Shown: positions 45,197-55,070, numbered from the stretch's first letter. The stretch is 64,000 nt of DNA from JBGSUZ01 sp043770095 (GCA_043770095.1 JAYVIR010000081.1:1-64000), one strand, 5' to 3'. Made by a program: numbers and translations. Notes: generated by a model from the sequence alone, not told the origin.

Positions 45197-46249
45197 ATGG
45201 AAAGATCCATTTTACATTTTGATATTGATGCTTTTTTTGCTTCCGTCGAGATTTTAGACGATCCCACGTTGAGAGGAAAACCCGTCATTGTTGGAGGTAC
45301 GAATAAACGCGGCGTTGTCGCCACAGCCTCCTATGAAGCAAGAAAATTTGGCATCCATAGCGCTATGAGCACACACACCGCAAGACGACTCTGCCCTCAT
45401 GGGGTATTTATTGGCGGACATTTTGACCGTTATAAATTTTACTCGGATTGGGTATTCCAAATTGTTTCAGAAGTTTCGCCACTTTATGAAAAAGTCTCGA
45501 TTGATGAGGCTTATTTAGATTTGACTGGCTTTGACGAAGACCCGCACCTGATTGCCATGGCACTCAAAAAAAGAGTCCAAATGGAGACGGGATTAACCAT
45601 CAGCATTGGACTCTCTTATAATAAATTTTTAGCAAAGCTCTCTTCCGATTGGAAAAAACCGAATGGTTTTTTTGAAATTCTTCCAGAAGACGCACATGAT
45701 TTTTTAGCGGCGCTTCCCATCATAAAAGTTCACGGCCTTGGGAAAAAATCTGCCGAGCGCCTCAACAATGTTGGTATTTACAAAGTCTGCGAACTTCAGA
45801 AAATGCCAGTGGAACACCTTGGCTACTTCCTTGGTCATAGCTTTGCGACGGAAATCTACAACCGAATTCGCGGCATTGACGACCGTCCTATTGTGACGTC
45901 GCACGAACGTAAGTCCTATGGGCGCGAAACCACTTTTTTAGACGATGTGACAGATCCTGCAACGCTCAAATTAGTGACAGAAAAATATGCGCTTAAAATT
46001 TTAGCCGAATTAGAAACCAAAGACCTTTGGGCGCGCACCTTAACGTTAAAAGCAAAATACAGCGATTTTCAGCAGATCACGAGAAGTCATTCTTTTGATC
46101 AAGCCATTAACACTTACGAAGCCATCGAAGAAACACTGGATCAATTGCTCGGCTTATTAGAACCAGAGCGACCCGTGCGTCTGATTGGCATCACATTTTC
46201 TAATTTTGCAACGCAGAGCGCAGTTCAACTGAGCTTATTTGATCTTTAA
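45197..46249 (+). CDS. dinB: DNA polymerase IV (Y family)
   Basis: Error-prone lesion bypass polymerase. Active-site residues: HFDIDAFFASVE (Asp9), KVSIDEAYLD (Asp103, Glu104). GLSYNKFLAKLSSDWKKPNGF and VHGLGKKSAERLNNVGI (helix-hairpin-helix) are typical. The last residues, AVQLSLFDL, make a QLSLF beta-clamp-binding motif. ATG 45197 is preferred to 45188 because AAAGGA would be too close to the latter. 350 residues. A LexA box in the promoter puts it under SOS control. Confidence 0.95.
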   Translation: MERSILHFDIDAFFASVEILDDPTLRGKPVIVGGTNKRGVVATASYEARKFGIHSAMSTHTARRLCPHGVFIGGHFDRYKFYSDWVFQIVSEVSPLYEKVSIDEAYLDLTGFDEDPHLIAMALKKRVQMETGLTISIGLSYNKFLAKLSSDWKKPNGFFEILPEDAHDFLAALPIIKVHGLGKKSAERLNNVGIYKVCELQKMPVEHLGYFLGHSFATEIYNRIRGIDDRPIVTSHERKSYGRETTFLDDVTDPATLKLVTEKYALKILAELETKDLWARTLTLKAKYSDFQQITRSHSFDQAINTYEAIEETLDQLLGLLEPERPVRLIGITFSNFATQSAVQLSLFDL

Positions 46250-46269
46250 TAAAAGGTTACTGCTCCGCT

Positions 46270-47493
46270 TTAGAATTCTGCGCCCTGTTCTTCCTCCATC
46301 CCATGATTGAACCGTTCTGGCAAAACAACCTTAAAAGTTGTCCCTTCACCTTCAATGCTCGTAAAAGTAAGCGTCCCGCCATGCTTGTCTTCAATGATGG
46401 CCTTTGAAATGCTAAGCCCCAAACCCGTGCCTTCACCTTTCTTTTTCGTTGTGAAAAGCGTTGTAAAAATTTTGCTGCGAATCTCCTCCGGAATGCCTAT
46501 CCCATCATCAATGACCTCAACGACAATACTTCGTTTTTCACGATAGCTTTTAATGCTAACATGCCCCAAAGCATGTTCATATTTTTTGCGAATGGCATAT
46601 GTGGCATTTATTAATAAGTTTAGCATCACCTGTCTAATGCCGCTCGGATAGCCGGTAATATACAAGTCAACTTCCTTTGAAAATTCTACCACGGCATAAT
46701 ATTTGTACTCATTTTTAGCAACGTTAAGAACCGTTTCTATCTCTTCATTGATATCGAAATACTCTTCTTCTTCATGAAGTCCCTTAAAGACCATTCTTTT
46801 TAAAGACGCCGAGATTTCTTTGATGTGCGAAACGCCAATTTTCATGTCCTTAACAATGTCTTTCATTTCTAGAAGTTCAACGGTCTCAGGCAACTTCATC
46901 TCACGGATGATGCCTTCTAGCGCATACATATTGGTATCGATATACGCCAAAGGGTTGTTAATCTCATGAATAATACCCGTAAGCATCGACCCGATGCTGG
47001 CCAATTTTTCTTGTTCAGACAACATTTTTTTAAGTTCCATAAACTGAATGTCTTTGTCTTTATCTTGTGTTACATCGTCTAAGATGACAACAACGCTAAC
47101 AGTTCCTGTGTCTTCGTCCCTGATAGGAGAAACCACTGTACGGCACAGCACCAAATGTCCGTCCTTATTTTTAACAGGCACCTCACCACGCCAAACCTCG
47201 TGAAGTGCTACTAAATTTTGAATTTCATCTAGCGGTAAATACTCAAAATGTTCATCAAAATCTTGAATGGGTTTGCCAATCAAATTTTCAAAATTTTTGC
47301 CTGTGAAAAGTTCATACTTTTGATTCAGGTTTGTTACCCGCCCTTGTTGATCTAATATCAAAACCATTGAGCCCGACATATCTATTGCCCTGCTGAGCTT
47401 TTTAATCAATAAATCATTGTCCTTCTCTTGACCCTCTAAAGGCAATTCTCCAAAATCATTATCAAACTCGCCAAGATACTCATTTATTGACAT
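46270..47493 (-). CDS. Cytoplasmic PAS sensor histidine kinase
   Basis: No membrane helix. A PAS domain (about 30-145; GSMVLILDQQGRVTNLNQKYELFTGKN) is followed by H-box LTGIIHEINNPLAYI, N-box MLNLLINATYAI and G-box EGTGLGLSISKAI. ATG 47493 has GGAGG 7 bp before; a TTG at 47505 lies on that site. Divergent from a response-regulator gene 137 bp away, with which it probably acts. Convergent with dinB, 20 bp apart. Confidence 0.88.
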   Translation of the reverse strand: MSINEYLGEFDNDFGELPLEGQEKDNDLLIKKLSRAIDMSGSMVLILDQQGRVTNLNQKYELFTGKNFENLIGKPIQDFDEHFEYLPLDEIQNLVALHEVWRGEVPVKNKDGHLVLCRTVVSPIRDEDTGTVSVVVILDDVTQDKDKDIQFMELKKMLSEQEKLASIGSMLTGIIHEINNPLAYIDTNMYALEGIIREMKLPETVELLEMKDIVKDMKIGVSHIKEISASLKRMVFKGLHEEEEYFDINEEIETVLNVAKNEYKYYAVVEFSKEVDLYITGYPSGIRQVMLNLLINATYAIRKKYEHALGHVSIKSYREKRSIVVEVIDDGIGIPEEIRSKIFTTLFTTKKKGEGTGLGLSISKAIIEDKHGGTLTFTSIEGEGTTFKVVLPERFNHGMEEEQGAEF

Positions 47494-47630
47494 AGTGACC
47501 TCCAAGGTTTTATTTTTAAGATTATACCCATCTAATGCCGAAGTTAACCGTTTAACGGATTATGCGTAAGCGAAAAACTTTTAGGGTAAGTATTAAAACA
47601 TTAAATTGTATTTTAAAGGTGGGTATTACG

Positions 47631-48752
47631 ATGACTGAAACTGCGCAATCACAAGAAAAAATCAGCCGAGTTCTATTTGTAGACGATGATATCAACATCA
47701 TCAACTCCTTAAAGCGAGGCCTTATACAAGAAAAATACACAAAATTTTTTGCAAGTAGCGCTGAAGAAGCCCTAAAAATCATTTCAATGGATGAAATTCA
47801 AGTTCTCGTCACCGACATGCGCATGCCTGGCATGAGTGGACTTGAGCTTTTAAAAATCGTGAGCAAGAAGCAGCCGCACATTGTCAGAATCGTACTCTCA
47901 GGTTATGCGCAACTCCCACAAGTACTTGCCACTATCAACCAGGTGAATATTTATAAGTTCATTTCAAAACCCTGGAACATGGAAGAAGAATTTATTCCAA
48001 TGATTCGAGAAGCCCTCGAATACTACTATGCGTCACAAAACAACGCGCCCTTAGCTGGTGACAGCGAAAAACAAATTCAATTGTATCAAAACATCATCAA
48101 GCAAAAAGACGCTCGTTATGAGCAGTTATTAGCGGATCACAACCACCTCAACCAATTTCATTTTGAACTCTCTAAGTATATTGGCAACCAACTCAGAACA
48201 CCCCACTTTTCAGTTTTGTCCGCGCCCGAGGTAAGCGATCAATTGATTTTGCTTGAGCCACCGCTCGAACTTTACATTTCGGCATATCCACTTGAAATTG
48301 TTCAATTTACTCCTGAAAAATTACGAAGCGCAATTTCTCATTTAATCGATAGTAGTGCGCAAACACCTGCAAAAACAGGAGAGAGTGGCATTGATAAGAT
48401 TCATTCGAATGAACCAACTTCTTTATATCCAATCAAACACATTAACCAGACGATCACCCTTGAAGGCCATTACAATCTTTTCATGACCCTTCAAAAATTA
48501 ATTATAAACCATTTGCTCAGATTAAAAAAATATGAGAATTTTAACATTTCTCAGCTCTATGATCATGAAAGCAAATCAATTATCGTTCAGTATGAATGTC
48601 CAGGTGCCAGTTGCACCACGCCACCATGGAATTTTCAAATTGCTTTGTTTATGGTTAGCGACGGACACGATGCTCTGCCAGGCAAATTTGAAGTCACAAG
48701 AAAAAATCAGATTTTGACACTGAAATCCACTTTTCACTGTCTTCAAAAATAA
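47631..48752 (+). CDS. Response regulator with unrecognised C-terminal domain
   Basis: Residues 15-135 are a receiver of the RpfG type: VLFVDDDINIINSLKRGL, Asp in VLVTDMRMPGMSG, IVLSGYA, KFISKPW. The rest (about 230 residues) has no HD-GYP, HTH or GGDEF domain; a stretch SAYPLEIVQFTPEKLRSAISHLIDSS looks faintly like the N-box region of a kinase that has lost its ATP site. ATG 47631 has AAAGGTGGG; the longer frame from 47562 is unlikely. 21 bp before a receiver-kinase gene, so read together. Confidence 0.75.
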   Translation: MTETAQSQEKISRVLFVDDDINIINSLKRGLIQEKYTKFFASSAEEALKIISMDEIQVLVTDMRMPGMSGLELLKIVSKKQPHIVRIVLSGYAQLPQVLATINQVNIYKFISKPWNMEEEFIPMIREALEYYYASQNNAPLAGDSEKQIQLYQNIIKQKDARYEQLLADHNHLNQFHFELSKYIGNQLRTPHFSVLSAPEVSDQLILLEPPLELYISAYPLEIVQFTPEKLRSAISHLIDSSAQTPAKTGESGIDKIHSNEPTSLYPIKHINQTITLEGHYNLFMTLQKLIINHLLRLKKYENFNISQLYDHESKSIIVQYECPGASCTTPPWNFQIALFMVSDGHDALPGKFEVTRKNQILTLKSTFHCLQK

Positions 48753-48773
48753 TGATTTTAAGAAAGGACTGCT

Positions 48774-49940
48774 ATGAATAAGATTCTCATTGTCGACGAT
48801 TCAAAATTAATGCTTCATAGCGCTAAAGACATCTTGCTCAAACATAAAGGGAATGAAATTGTCCTTTCCACTTGCAACAACGCAGAAGACGCACTAACCT
48901 TAATCTCTAGCGAACACTTTGATATTGTTCTGCTGGACATCATCATGCCCAACCTTTCCGGCATTGAATTATTAAAAATACTGCACGATAACAACCAACT
49001 TCAAACAACAAAGGTGTTAATGTTTTCATCAATTACAGATAAAAAAGCGCTCAAAGAGTGCTTTGCTCTAGGTGCTACTGACTTCATCACCAAGCCAATC
49101 GATGAAGATGAATTTATCGCACGCATCAGCAATGCGCTCAACGAACAAAATCTCGAAAACCAAATTATTCAACAGCAGCAAATGGCCGGTGTCGGCAATT
49201 TAGCCGCTGGCATTGCCCATGAGATTAATAATCCGATTGGGTTTATCAAAAGCAACATCTTCTCAATGCGCCACTATGTAGCTGAACTCATAAGCCTTGT
49301 GGCTGATTATGAAACAGTCTGTGGAAAACTACCCAATGCACCTGATTCATCTCGCTTAAACATAGAATTTATCCGAGAAGATTCCCTTATTTTATACACA
49401 GAACTTCAAGAAGGTATTGAGCGCATTGAACATATTGTCAATAGTTTAAGATCTTTTTCTACCGTAGACAACTTTAACCTTCTTACTGAAATTGAACTTT
49501 CAAAAGCACTCGAAGACATTCTGGTATTAATCAACAGCGAAATCAGCGACCACATTCGCATTGAAAAATATTTTTCTCCAGTCTCTCAAATCATTGTTAA
49601 TGGTGGTGAAATCCACCTTGCCCTTTTAAATATCCTTAAAAATGCGCTTTATGCAGTCAAATCCGACTCTAAAAATAAGCCGCTTATCAAATTAACACTC
49701 GATGAAGACAACAATTTTGTCTATTGCCATATTTGGGACAACGGCACTGGTATTTCTAATGAAAATCTTAAAACGATTTTCAACCCGTTCTTTACCACAA
49801 AGCCCGTCGGCGACGGCATAGGACTGGGTCTTAGCATGGCTTACAACATTATTGTCACCAAGCACAACGGCCACATGGAAGTCTCTAGCAAAGAAAATGA
49901 ATGGACTCAGATCAGCATTGGATTTCCTAAAACAAAATAA
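48774..49940 (+). CDS. Receiver plus histidine kinase hybrid, cytoplasmic
   Basis: Starts with a receiver (ILIVDDSKLMLHSAK, Asp in IVLLDIIMPNLSG, Lys in TDFITKPID), then H-box LAAGIAHEINNPIGF, N-box LALLNILKNALYAV and G-box GDGIGLGLSMAYNI. So it is a kinase whose own activity may be set by phosphorylation of its receiver. No membrane helix. It follows the response-regulator gene and ends at a strong terminator shared with the lysine operon. Confidence 0.88.
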   Translation: MNKILIVDDSKLMLHSAKDILLKHKGNEIVLSTCNNAEDALTLISSEHFDIVLLDIIMPNLSGIELLKILHDNNQLQTTKVLMFSSITDKKALKECFALGATDFITKPIDEDEFIARISNALNEQNLENQIIQQQQMAGVGNLAAGIAHEINNPIGFIKSNIFSMRHYVAELISLVADYETVCGKLPNAPDSSRLNIEFIREDSLILYTELQEGIERIEHIVNSLRSFSTVDNFNLLTEIELSKALEDILVLINSEISDHIRIEKYFSPVSQIIVNGGEIHLALLNILKNALYAVKSDSKNKPLIKLTLDEDNNFVYCHIWDNGTGISNENLKTIFNPFFTTKPVGDGIGLGLSMAYNIIVTKHNGHMEVSSKENEWTQISIGFPKTK

Positions 49941-49976
49941 CCCCGAAGGCTTGACGGCCTCGGGGTTATCTTTTTA
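49937..49976. terminator. Bidirectional terminator, kinase gene versus kamE
   Basis: ATAACCCCGAAGGC (49937-49950) pairs with GCCTCGGGGTTAT (49957-49969), one bulged A, then CTTTTTATT on + and an A-rich start giving T's on -. Confidence 0.85.
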
Positions 49977-49983
49977 TTATAAA

Positions 49984-50742
49984 CTATATCAAATTTCTTT
50001 CTACCAACTGCGTAACAACAAAGGTCGCTACGTGTTCAGCATAAGTACCTGTAGAGAAACCAGCATCGTAGCCGAGTTCTTTAGCAAGTTCATGGCTCAC
50101 GCGAGGGCCGCCTGCAATAAGAACAATCTTATCTCTAAGACCTTCTGCTTCAAGCAGTTCAACCATTTGAGAAAGGTTAGGAATATGAACGTCTTTTTGA
50201 GTAACGATTTGAGAAATCACAATCGCATCTGCATTTAATTCAATCGCTTTTGCCAATAATTCTTCGTTTGGCACTTGTGAACCGAGGTTGTGCGCTTCAA
50301 TGCCTTTGTACCGCTCAAGACCATAATGGCCATCATAGCCCTTCATGTTCATGATTGCGTCGATGCCAACCGTATGCGCATCTGTACCGCTGCATGCGCC
50401 AACGATAACAACCGGACGTTTGATATTTTCTTCGATGTAAGCTTCTACACCATACTTGTCCATGATTTCAACGTCAACTTTTGGCACTTCAATTTTCGTG
50501 AAGTCAACCGTATGCGTACATTTAGCATACATAACAAACATCGTATAGCCAACGCCTAAGTCTTCTGAGTGAGCAACCGCTGGTTCTTCCATGCCCATTT
50601 TAATCAAAAGTTGCTTTGCTGCTTCGCTTGATTCTTCGCACATTGGAATTGGAAGCGTGAAGCAAAACTGCATCATGCCGTCGTTCATTGTGTCGCCGTA
50701 AGGTTTAATTTTCGTTAAATCGATATTGTTTACTTCGCTCAT
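49984..50742 (-). CDS. kamE: D-lysine/beta-lysine 5,6-aminomutase beta subunit
   Basis: B12-binding subunit of lysine 5,6-aminomutase. GTDAHTVGID is the base-off cobalamin motif DxHxxG with His123 as cobalt ligand. Lys134, 11 residues on, matches the Lys that holds PLP in the Clostridium sticklandii enzyme (His133, Lys144). VLIAGGPRVSHELAKELGYDAGF completes the Rossmann-like domain. TAATG overlap with kamD (one base) and GGAGG at the end of kamD show coupled translation. Last gene of the lysine operon. Confidence 0.96.
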   Translation of the reverse strand: MSEVNNIDLTKIKPYGDTMNDGMMQFCFTLPIPMCEESSEAAKQLLIKMGMEEPAVAHSEDLGVGYTMFVMYAKCTHTVDFTKIEVPKVDVEIMDKYGVEAYIEENIKRPVVIVGACSGTDAHTVGIDAIMNMKGYDGHYGLERYKGIEAHNLGSQVPNEELLAKAIELNADAIVISQIVTQKDVHIPNLSQMVELLEAEGLRDKIVLIAGGPRVSHELAKELGYDAGFSTGTYAEHVATFVVTQLVERNLI

Positions 50743-52298
50743 TATTTTGTACCTCCAAGCATCAATGGAATAAACGGATTGAAGTATTGCTCACCTTTAA
50801 GGCTAACACCATCAAGACCCTTGCCACCAGTCATTGAACGTTTAATGCCTGCAAATTTGCCTTGCTCAATGGTTGGGATGAGACCTTCTGAATCGATTTG
50901 CTTAAGCATGTGAGTTGCTTCTGCAAGAACCGATTGCGCTCTCTTTTGAATCATGCCGTCTTCTTTAAATTCAATTTCGCTACTGAGGCTTCTCATATTG
51001 TTGAAAATATATTTTGCATTTTCAATAGAAAGCGCTCTGTCTTGAAGAAGCGGCGTGTGGATTGCTTCTGTAAGCATCCCAAGAAGCTGTAAGCTTTGGT
51101 TAGTCGCAATGGAAACGATGTTAAACAATGTATCTTGAATATGACCTTTGTAGATATTGCCTGTCATATATTTTGTAGGAGGCATGTACTTAAGTGGTGC
51201 ATTAGGGAAGATTTCTCTTGTCATTTGTGCTTGTGACAATTCTAACAAGAAACCATCTGTTTGATTCGGGTTAATCTCAAAGGCATGGCCAAGACCCATT
51301 TGCTCTTCTGGAATACCCGCTTTAAGCGCGAACTGCTCATTGATAAACTGAGAAGCCAGTACCGTATGCGCTTCTTCGATTGCATCAGAAGTCGTGAGGT
51401 AGTTGTCCTCGCCCGTGTTGATGATGATGCCTGCAAAGCCGTTGATTACTCTTGAGAAGAATTGGTCAACGAGCGTTCTTTGCATGTTAATGTCTCTGAA
51501 GAGAATGCCGTAAAGCGCATCATTAAGCATAACGTCTAATCTTTCAAGTGCGCCCATTGCAGCGATTTCTGGCATGCAAAGACCTGAACAGTAGTTGCAA
51601 AGTCTAATGTATTTGCCAACTTCTTGTCCTACTTCATCAAGTGCGCTTCTCATGATTCTGAAGTTTTCTTGAGTCGCATAAGTGCCGCCGAAACCTTCTG
51701 TTGTTGCGCCAAAAGGCACATAGTCAAGAAGAGATTGAGCCGTTGTACGAATAACCGCGATGATATCTGCGCCTTGTCTTGCAGCCGCTTTAGCCTGAAG
51801 CACGTCTTCGTAAATATTGCCAGTTGCTACTATAACGTAAAGGTAAGGTTTTGGACCTTCTCCAATTGTTTTTAAGAAGTTTTCTCTGTCCGCTCTGTTT
51901 TGAGAAATACGCTCAACGGTTTTAACCGCAACTTCTTGAATAGCCGCTTCAATTGCTGCCATGTTTTGAGGCGCGATTGTCATGATGTCTAAAGTACCGT
52001 TTGAAACTGCCTCAGCAATCTCCTGCGGCGTTTTACCCGTCGCTACCATGGCATTGCCCATCCAGTATGAAGCGCCAGCTGCTAAGCCGCCGCCTGCTTT
52101 GATTTGCTCCATCACGATATTTGGAAGCGGTCTTTCAATTTCATCTACCCCATCCACGCCTAAAAGTCTCAAAATCGTTCTTTCAACCGTTACCGTTGTG
52201 TGTTTTTCAATAAATACCTGAATATCGTCTGCGATATTTTTTGCCGATTTTCTTGCTTCATCTACAAGTGTGAAGTCTAATTTTAATTTACCTTGCAT
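50742..52298 (-). CDS. kamD: Lysine 5,6-aminomutase alpha subunit
   Basis: 518 residues, the standard length for KamD, the TIM-barrel subunit that binds adenosylcobalamin and PLP substrate together with KamE: moves the terminal amino group of D-lysine or L-beta-lysine to carbon 5. Family blocks seen include RILRLLGVDGVDEIERPLPN, YLYVIVATGNIYEDVLQAKAAARQGADIIAVIRTT, ATTEGFGGTYATQENFRIMR and NYCSGLCMPEIAAMGA. GGAGG precedes ATG. In series with kamE and the MutS-like gene. Confidence 0.96.
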   Translation of the reverse strand: MQGKLKLDFTLVDEARKSAKNIADDIQVFIEKHTTVTVERTILRLLGVDGVDEIERPLPNIVMEQIKAGGGLAAGASYWMGNAMVATGKTPQEIAEAVSNGTLDIMTIAPQNMAAIEAAIQEVAVKTVERISQNRADRENFLKTIGEGPKPYLYVIVATGNIYEDVLQAKAAARQGADIIAVIRTTAQSLLDYVPFGATTEGFGGTYATQENFRIMRSALDEVGQEVGKYIRLCNYCSGLCMPEIAAMGALERLDVMLNDALYGILFRDINMQRTLVDQFFSRVINGFAGIIINTGEDNYLTTSDAIEEAHTVLASQFINEQFALKAGIPEEQMGLGHAFEINPNQTDGFLLELSQAQMTREIFPNAPLKYMPPTKYMTGNIYKGHIQDTLFNIVSIATNQSLQLLGMLTEAIHTPLLQDRALSIENAKYIFNNMRSLSSEIEFKEDGMIQKRAQSVLAEATHMLKQIDSEGLIPTIEQGKFAGIKRSMTGGKGLDGVSLKGEQYFNPFIPLMLGGTK

Positions 52299-52349
52299 CC
52301 TTTTATTGCCTCCTTTTAATCGATTAATAGGTCGCTTTTTCGCTAAAAA

Positions 52350-54008
52350 TTACTTTAACTTACAAAGTACCCGTTTGGCCTCTTCTAAAATTTCTTCATC
52401 AAGACCCATCAGTTTTGCAATATGAATGGCATCCTTTGGCACTTCCTCCGGATGGTGAATCTCTTTTAATTTGTAGTCCATGGATTCGTGAAGTAAGGCA
52501 AGACCCCGCTCAGGGTCATTTTCCATTTCGAGCATAATCTGATCAAAATTAGCGCCCGACAAACCCATGACCTGCAAGTGTTTTACATCATCTTCATCCG
52601 CCAATCCGTCAAAGTGCGTCGTTATGACCGTCATCGAAGGCTGTTTTTTCAAGAAGTGGATGATGGCCTTGGAAATAGCATAGCCTTCGCTTGGGTTTGT
52701 GCCCCGCGCCAGCTCATCTATTAAAATCAAGCCACCCAGTTTCGCAATTTTTACCGCATCTCTGACCTTAACAATCTCAGCGCCAAAAGTACTCAGACCC
52801 TGATCAATGTTCTGAAGGTCACCAATAGAGGTGTAGATAAAACTTCTAGGTGACAGTTTCATGCTTTTAACCGGCACAAACAACCCGTATTGCGCCATGG
52901 CAACAAGCATTCCAAGCAGTTTCAATGTGACCGTTTTGCCCCCCATGTTCGCACCCGTAATACAAGTAACCCCTTCTTCTATCTTAATGCTAATGGGTTC
53001 GAAAGTTCTTGAATCGGTCTTAAGCTGAGCTTCCACCTTAATATGGCGACCTTCCTCAATATAAATGCCCCCATTTTTTGCAAACTCAGGTCTGACACAA
53101 TGATAGCCAACTGCAAATGCACTTTTGGCAACCAGAAGATCCAGTTTTCCAATTCGCAGTGCATTTTCTTCGAGCACATCGACCCATTGTCCAAGTTCAC
53201 GGCTAAGCTGCTTTCTTACAGCAAACTCAGTCTCTTCTTCTTCATATCTAAGACCTTCAAGCGCGCACAGCCATTCCCCGACTTGCTCTGACTGTCGCAT
53301 TTTAAAAGTTGTATTCATATAAGTTTCAGCACTGTAAATGAAAGCATCCGACCCACCGATGCGCTCCATAAGGATCAAATCATCCTTACTCACCGTCAGT
53401 TCGCCGTTAGGACGAATGCGTATCTCCAACTGTGATTCAAGGCGCAACCTCTGGCGTTTTCGATCAATGCCGATTTCATCTTCAAGCTGCTTCATTTGTG
53501 TTCTCAGTTGGTGCAGTTCTTCGCTGTAATCGTCATAAATATAAAAGGTCTCTATACCTGTTCGACTCGGGTCAAGCAGGCGTTCCACTTCAGGTAGCGC
53601 AACCACGCATGCCGATTCGGGAAATTTGCCAGATGACTTAAAAGAGGACGCCTCAATTTTTTTTGAGACCGTCTCAATTTTCTGCATTGCCATCGCCAAA
53701 CTTTTTACTTCAAAAAGTTCTGTGACACTGAGAACTTCTTTTCCCCAAATGCGTGCAAAGGTGCCTTTTAAATCTTTAACCCTCTTGAATTGGTTTCGAA
53801 GATCAATAAAGCCATAGCGGTTGGCCTCTAATAGTTCTGCCACCTGCGCCACTGCAGAAAGCTCCTCTTGCAAACTTTCAAGTTCTTCGCTAGAATGTGG
53901 TTTCATTTGTTTTTTGAGCGCTGCGCCATAAGGCGTATGCGTCGCAATTTTATCCATGACAAACGCAATGTCGAGGTGCTTAAAAGCATCTTCAGGCAGT
54001 TTCATCAT
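52350..54008 (-). CDS. MutS-like ATPase of the lysine-fermentation operon
   Basis: MutS-family ATPase domain at the C-terminus: CVTGANMGGKTVTLKLLG (Walker A), LILIDELARGTNPSEGYAISKAI (Walker B and signature), ITTHFDGL. The N-terminal 330 residues look like MutS core and lever helices; no mismatch-recognition domain and no Smr endonuclease are seen, so DNA repair is doubtful. A MutS-like gene between kamA and kamD is a known feature of lysine-fermentation clusters (for example in Fusobacterium) and has been named kamC by some; the function is not known to me. The start overlaps the P-loop gene (ATGA), so the two products are made together. Confidence 0.85.
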   Translation of the reverse strand: MMKLPEDAFKHLDIAFVMDKIATHTPYGAALKKQMKPHSSEELESLQEELSAVAQVAELLEANRYGFIDLRNQFKRVKDLKGTFARIWGKEVLSVTELFEVKSLAMAMQKIETVSKKIEASSFKSSGKFPESACVVALPEVERLLDPSRTGIETFYIYDDYSEELHQLRTQMKQLEDEIGIDRKRQRLRLESQLEIRIRPNGELTVSKDDLILMERIGGSDAFIYSAETYMNTTFKMRQSEQVGEWLCALEGLRYEEEETEFAVRKQLSRELGQWVDVLEENALRIGKLDLLVAKSAFAVGYHCVRPEFAKNGGIYIEEGRHIKVEAQLKTDSRTFEPISIKIEEGVTCITGANMGGKTVTLKLLGMLVAMAQYGLFVPVKSMKLSPRSFIYTSIGDLQNIDQGLSTFGAEIVKVRDAVKIAKLGGLILIDELARGTNPSEGYAISKAIIHFLKKQPSMTVITTHFDGLADEDDVKHLQVMGLSGANFDQIMLEMENDPERGLALLHESMDYKLKEIHHPEEVPKDAIHIAKLMGLDEEILEEAKRVLCKLK

Positions 54009-55042
54009 CGGCGATCAACCTCCATGACGTTAAATACTGGAACAGGTTCCAAATACGTCGTCATTTTATCTTTAAAGGTTTTTGGATCAAAATAGTACCC
54101 TTGAGGTGCATACGGATTTACCGTAACGGCCAAAAGACGAATCGCATCCATAACTTCAACCTTTAAACCCATTTTCACAAAATAGTTCCAATCTCGATGT
54201 TCAATAAAAATCTTTGTCGCATCGGCAATGATAAAGGTCACTTGTTTAAAGCGCACAGAACTCATCATCAGATCCGTAATGGTTTTCGTCACCAAAGAAC
54301 CTGGAATGACCACATAAAGCGCATCTTCCCCAATTGCTTCACCAATCTTAGCGCCTGCCCCAAGAGCCGTTTTGACTTCAATGACTTGCACTTCAAACGT
54401 ATTGGTAATGATGCCAATTTGCTTTTCGTCCATCAGTTCTTTTGCCAAAGTTCTGACAACCTCATCCGAAACCGCCTCCATATTAAACAACCGCACACGA
54501 TGAACCGATTGTTCCAATACTTTGTTCATGTCTCTGCTGAGGACCGCGCCCGTTGAAAGAACCGTCGCATCGGTTATGGCTGGTGAGGCAGAGGAAATCC
54601 GGTCTAGTGCTCCATCTACCAAAACCAACTCTGCGCCGTAGGCAAGCATTTTCTCTGCCGTATCGCGAATAGAACTATTGGTACAAGCGCCAGCAATCTC
54701 TACATGTCCTGCAGTAACAGCTCTAGCGATGACAATGCGTCCCATTGAGGTGTTGTAATCTGTGACTTCCAGAATTTCCAGTTTTGCTTCTGCACACTGG
54801 AATAAATTCTCCGCCGTTGCGATCAAAGTCCCTCTGTCAATGTAAATCATGGGCTTCTCGGTACAGGTCACGATGTCTTGTCGCTCGCCATCTCTTCCAA
54901 TCGAAGTAAGTCCTAGGACCTTCTCTTCTTCCATCGCCTGAAATATAATTTCATTTAATGCGACAGTTTTACCGGCATTTTTAGACATGCCAATAACGGA
55001 TACGATTTTGCAATTCTCAGTCATCAGTGCCAATAAGCTCAT
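54005..55042 (-). CDS. P-loop protein of the lysine-fermentation operon
   Basis: 345 residues with a Walker A near the start, SVIGMSKNAGKTVALNEII, like MobB/DTBS-type small-molecule or cofactor NTPases. Other notable blocks are LTSIGRDGERQDIVT, YNTSMGRIVIARAVTAGHVEIAGACTNSSI and ELVLVDGALDRISSASPAITDATVLSTGA. No membrane helix. It lies between kamA and the MutS-like gene, the place of the gene called kamB in related clusters. Together with the MutS-like ATPase it may reactivate or load the B12-dependent KamDE enzyme, as ATPases do for diol dehydratase; this is inference. Confidence 0.8.
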   Translation of the reverse strand: MSLLALMTENCKIVSVIGMSKNAGKTVALNEIIFQAMEEEKVLGLTSIGRDGERQDIVTCTEKPMIYIDRGTLIATAENLFQCAEAKLEILEVTDYNTSMGRIVIARAVTAGHVEIAGACTNSSIRDTAEKMLAYGAELVLVDGALDRISSASPAITDATVLSTGAVLSRDMNKVLEQSVHRVRLFNMEAVSDEVVRTLAKELMDEKQIGIITNTFEVQVIEVKTALGAGAKIGEAIGEDALYVVIPGSLVTKTITDLMMSSVRFKQVTFIIADATKIFIEHRDWNYFVKMGLKVEVMDAIRLLAVTVNPYAPQGYYFDPKTFKDKMTTYLEPVPVFNVMEVDRR

Positions 55043-55070
55043 TTTTTACCTCCATATTGAAACAACCAAA

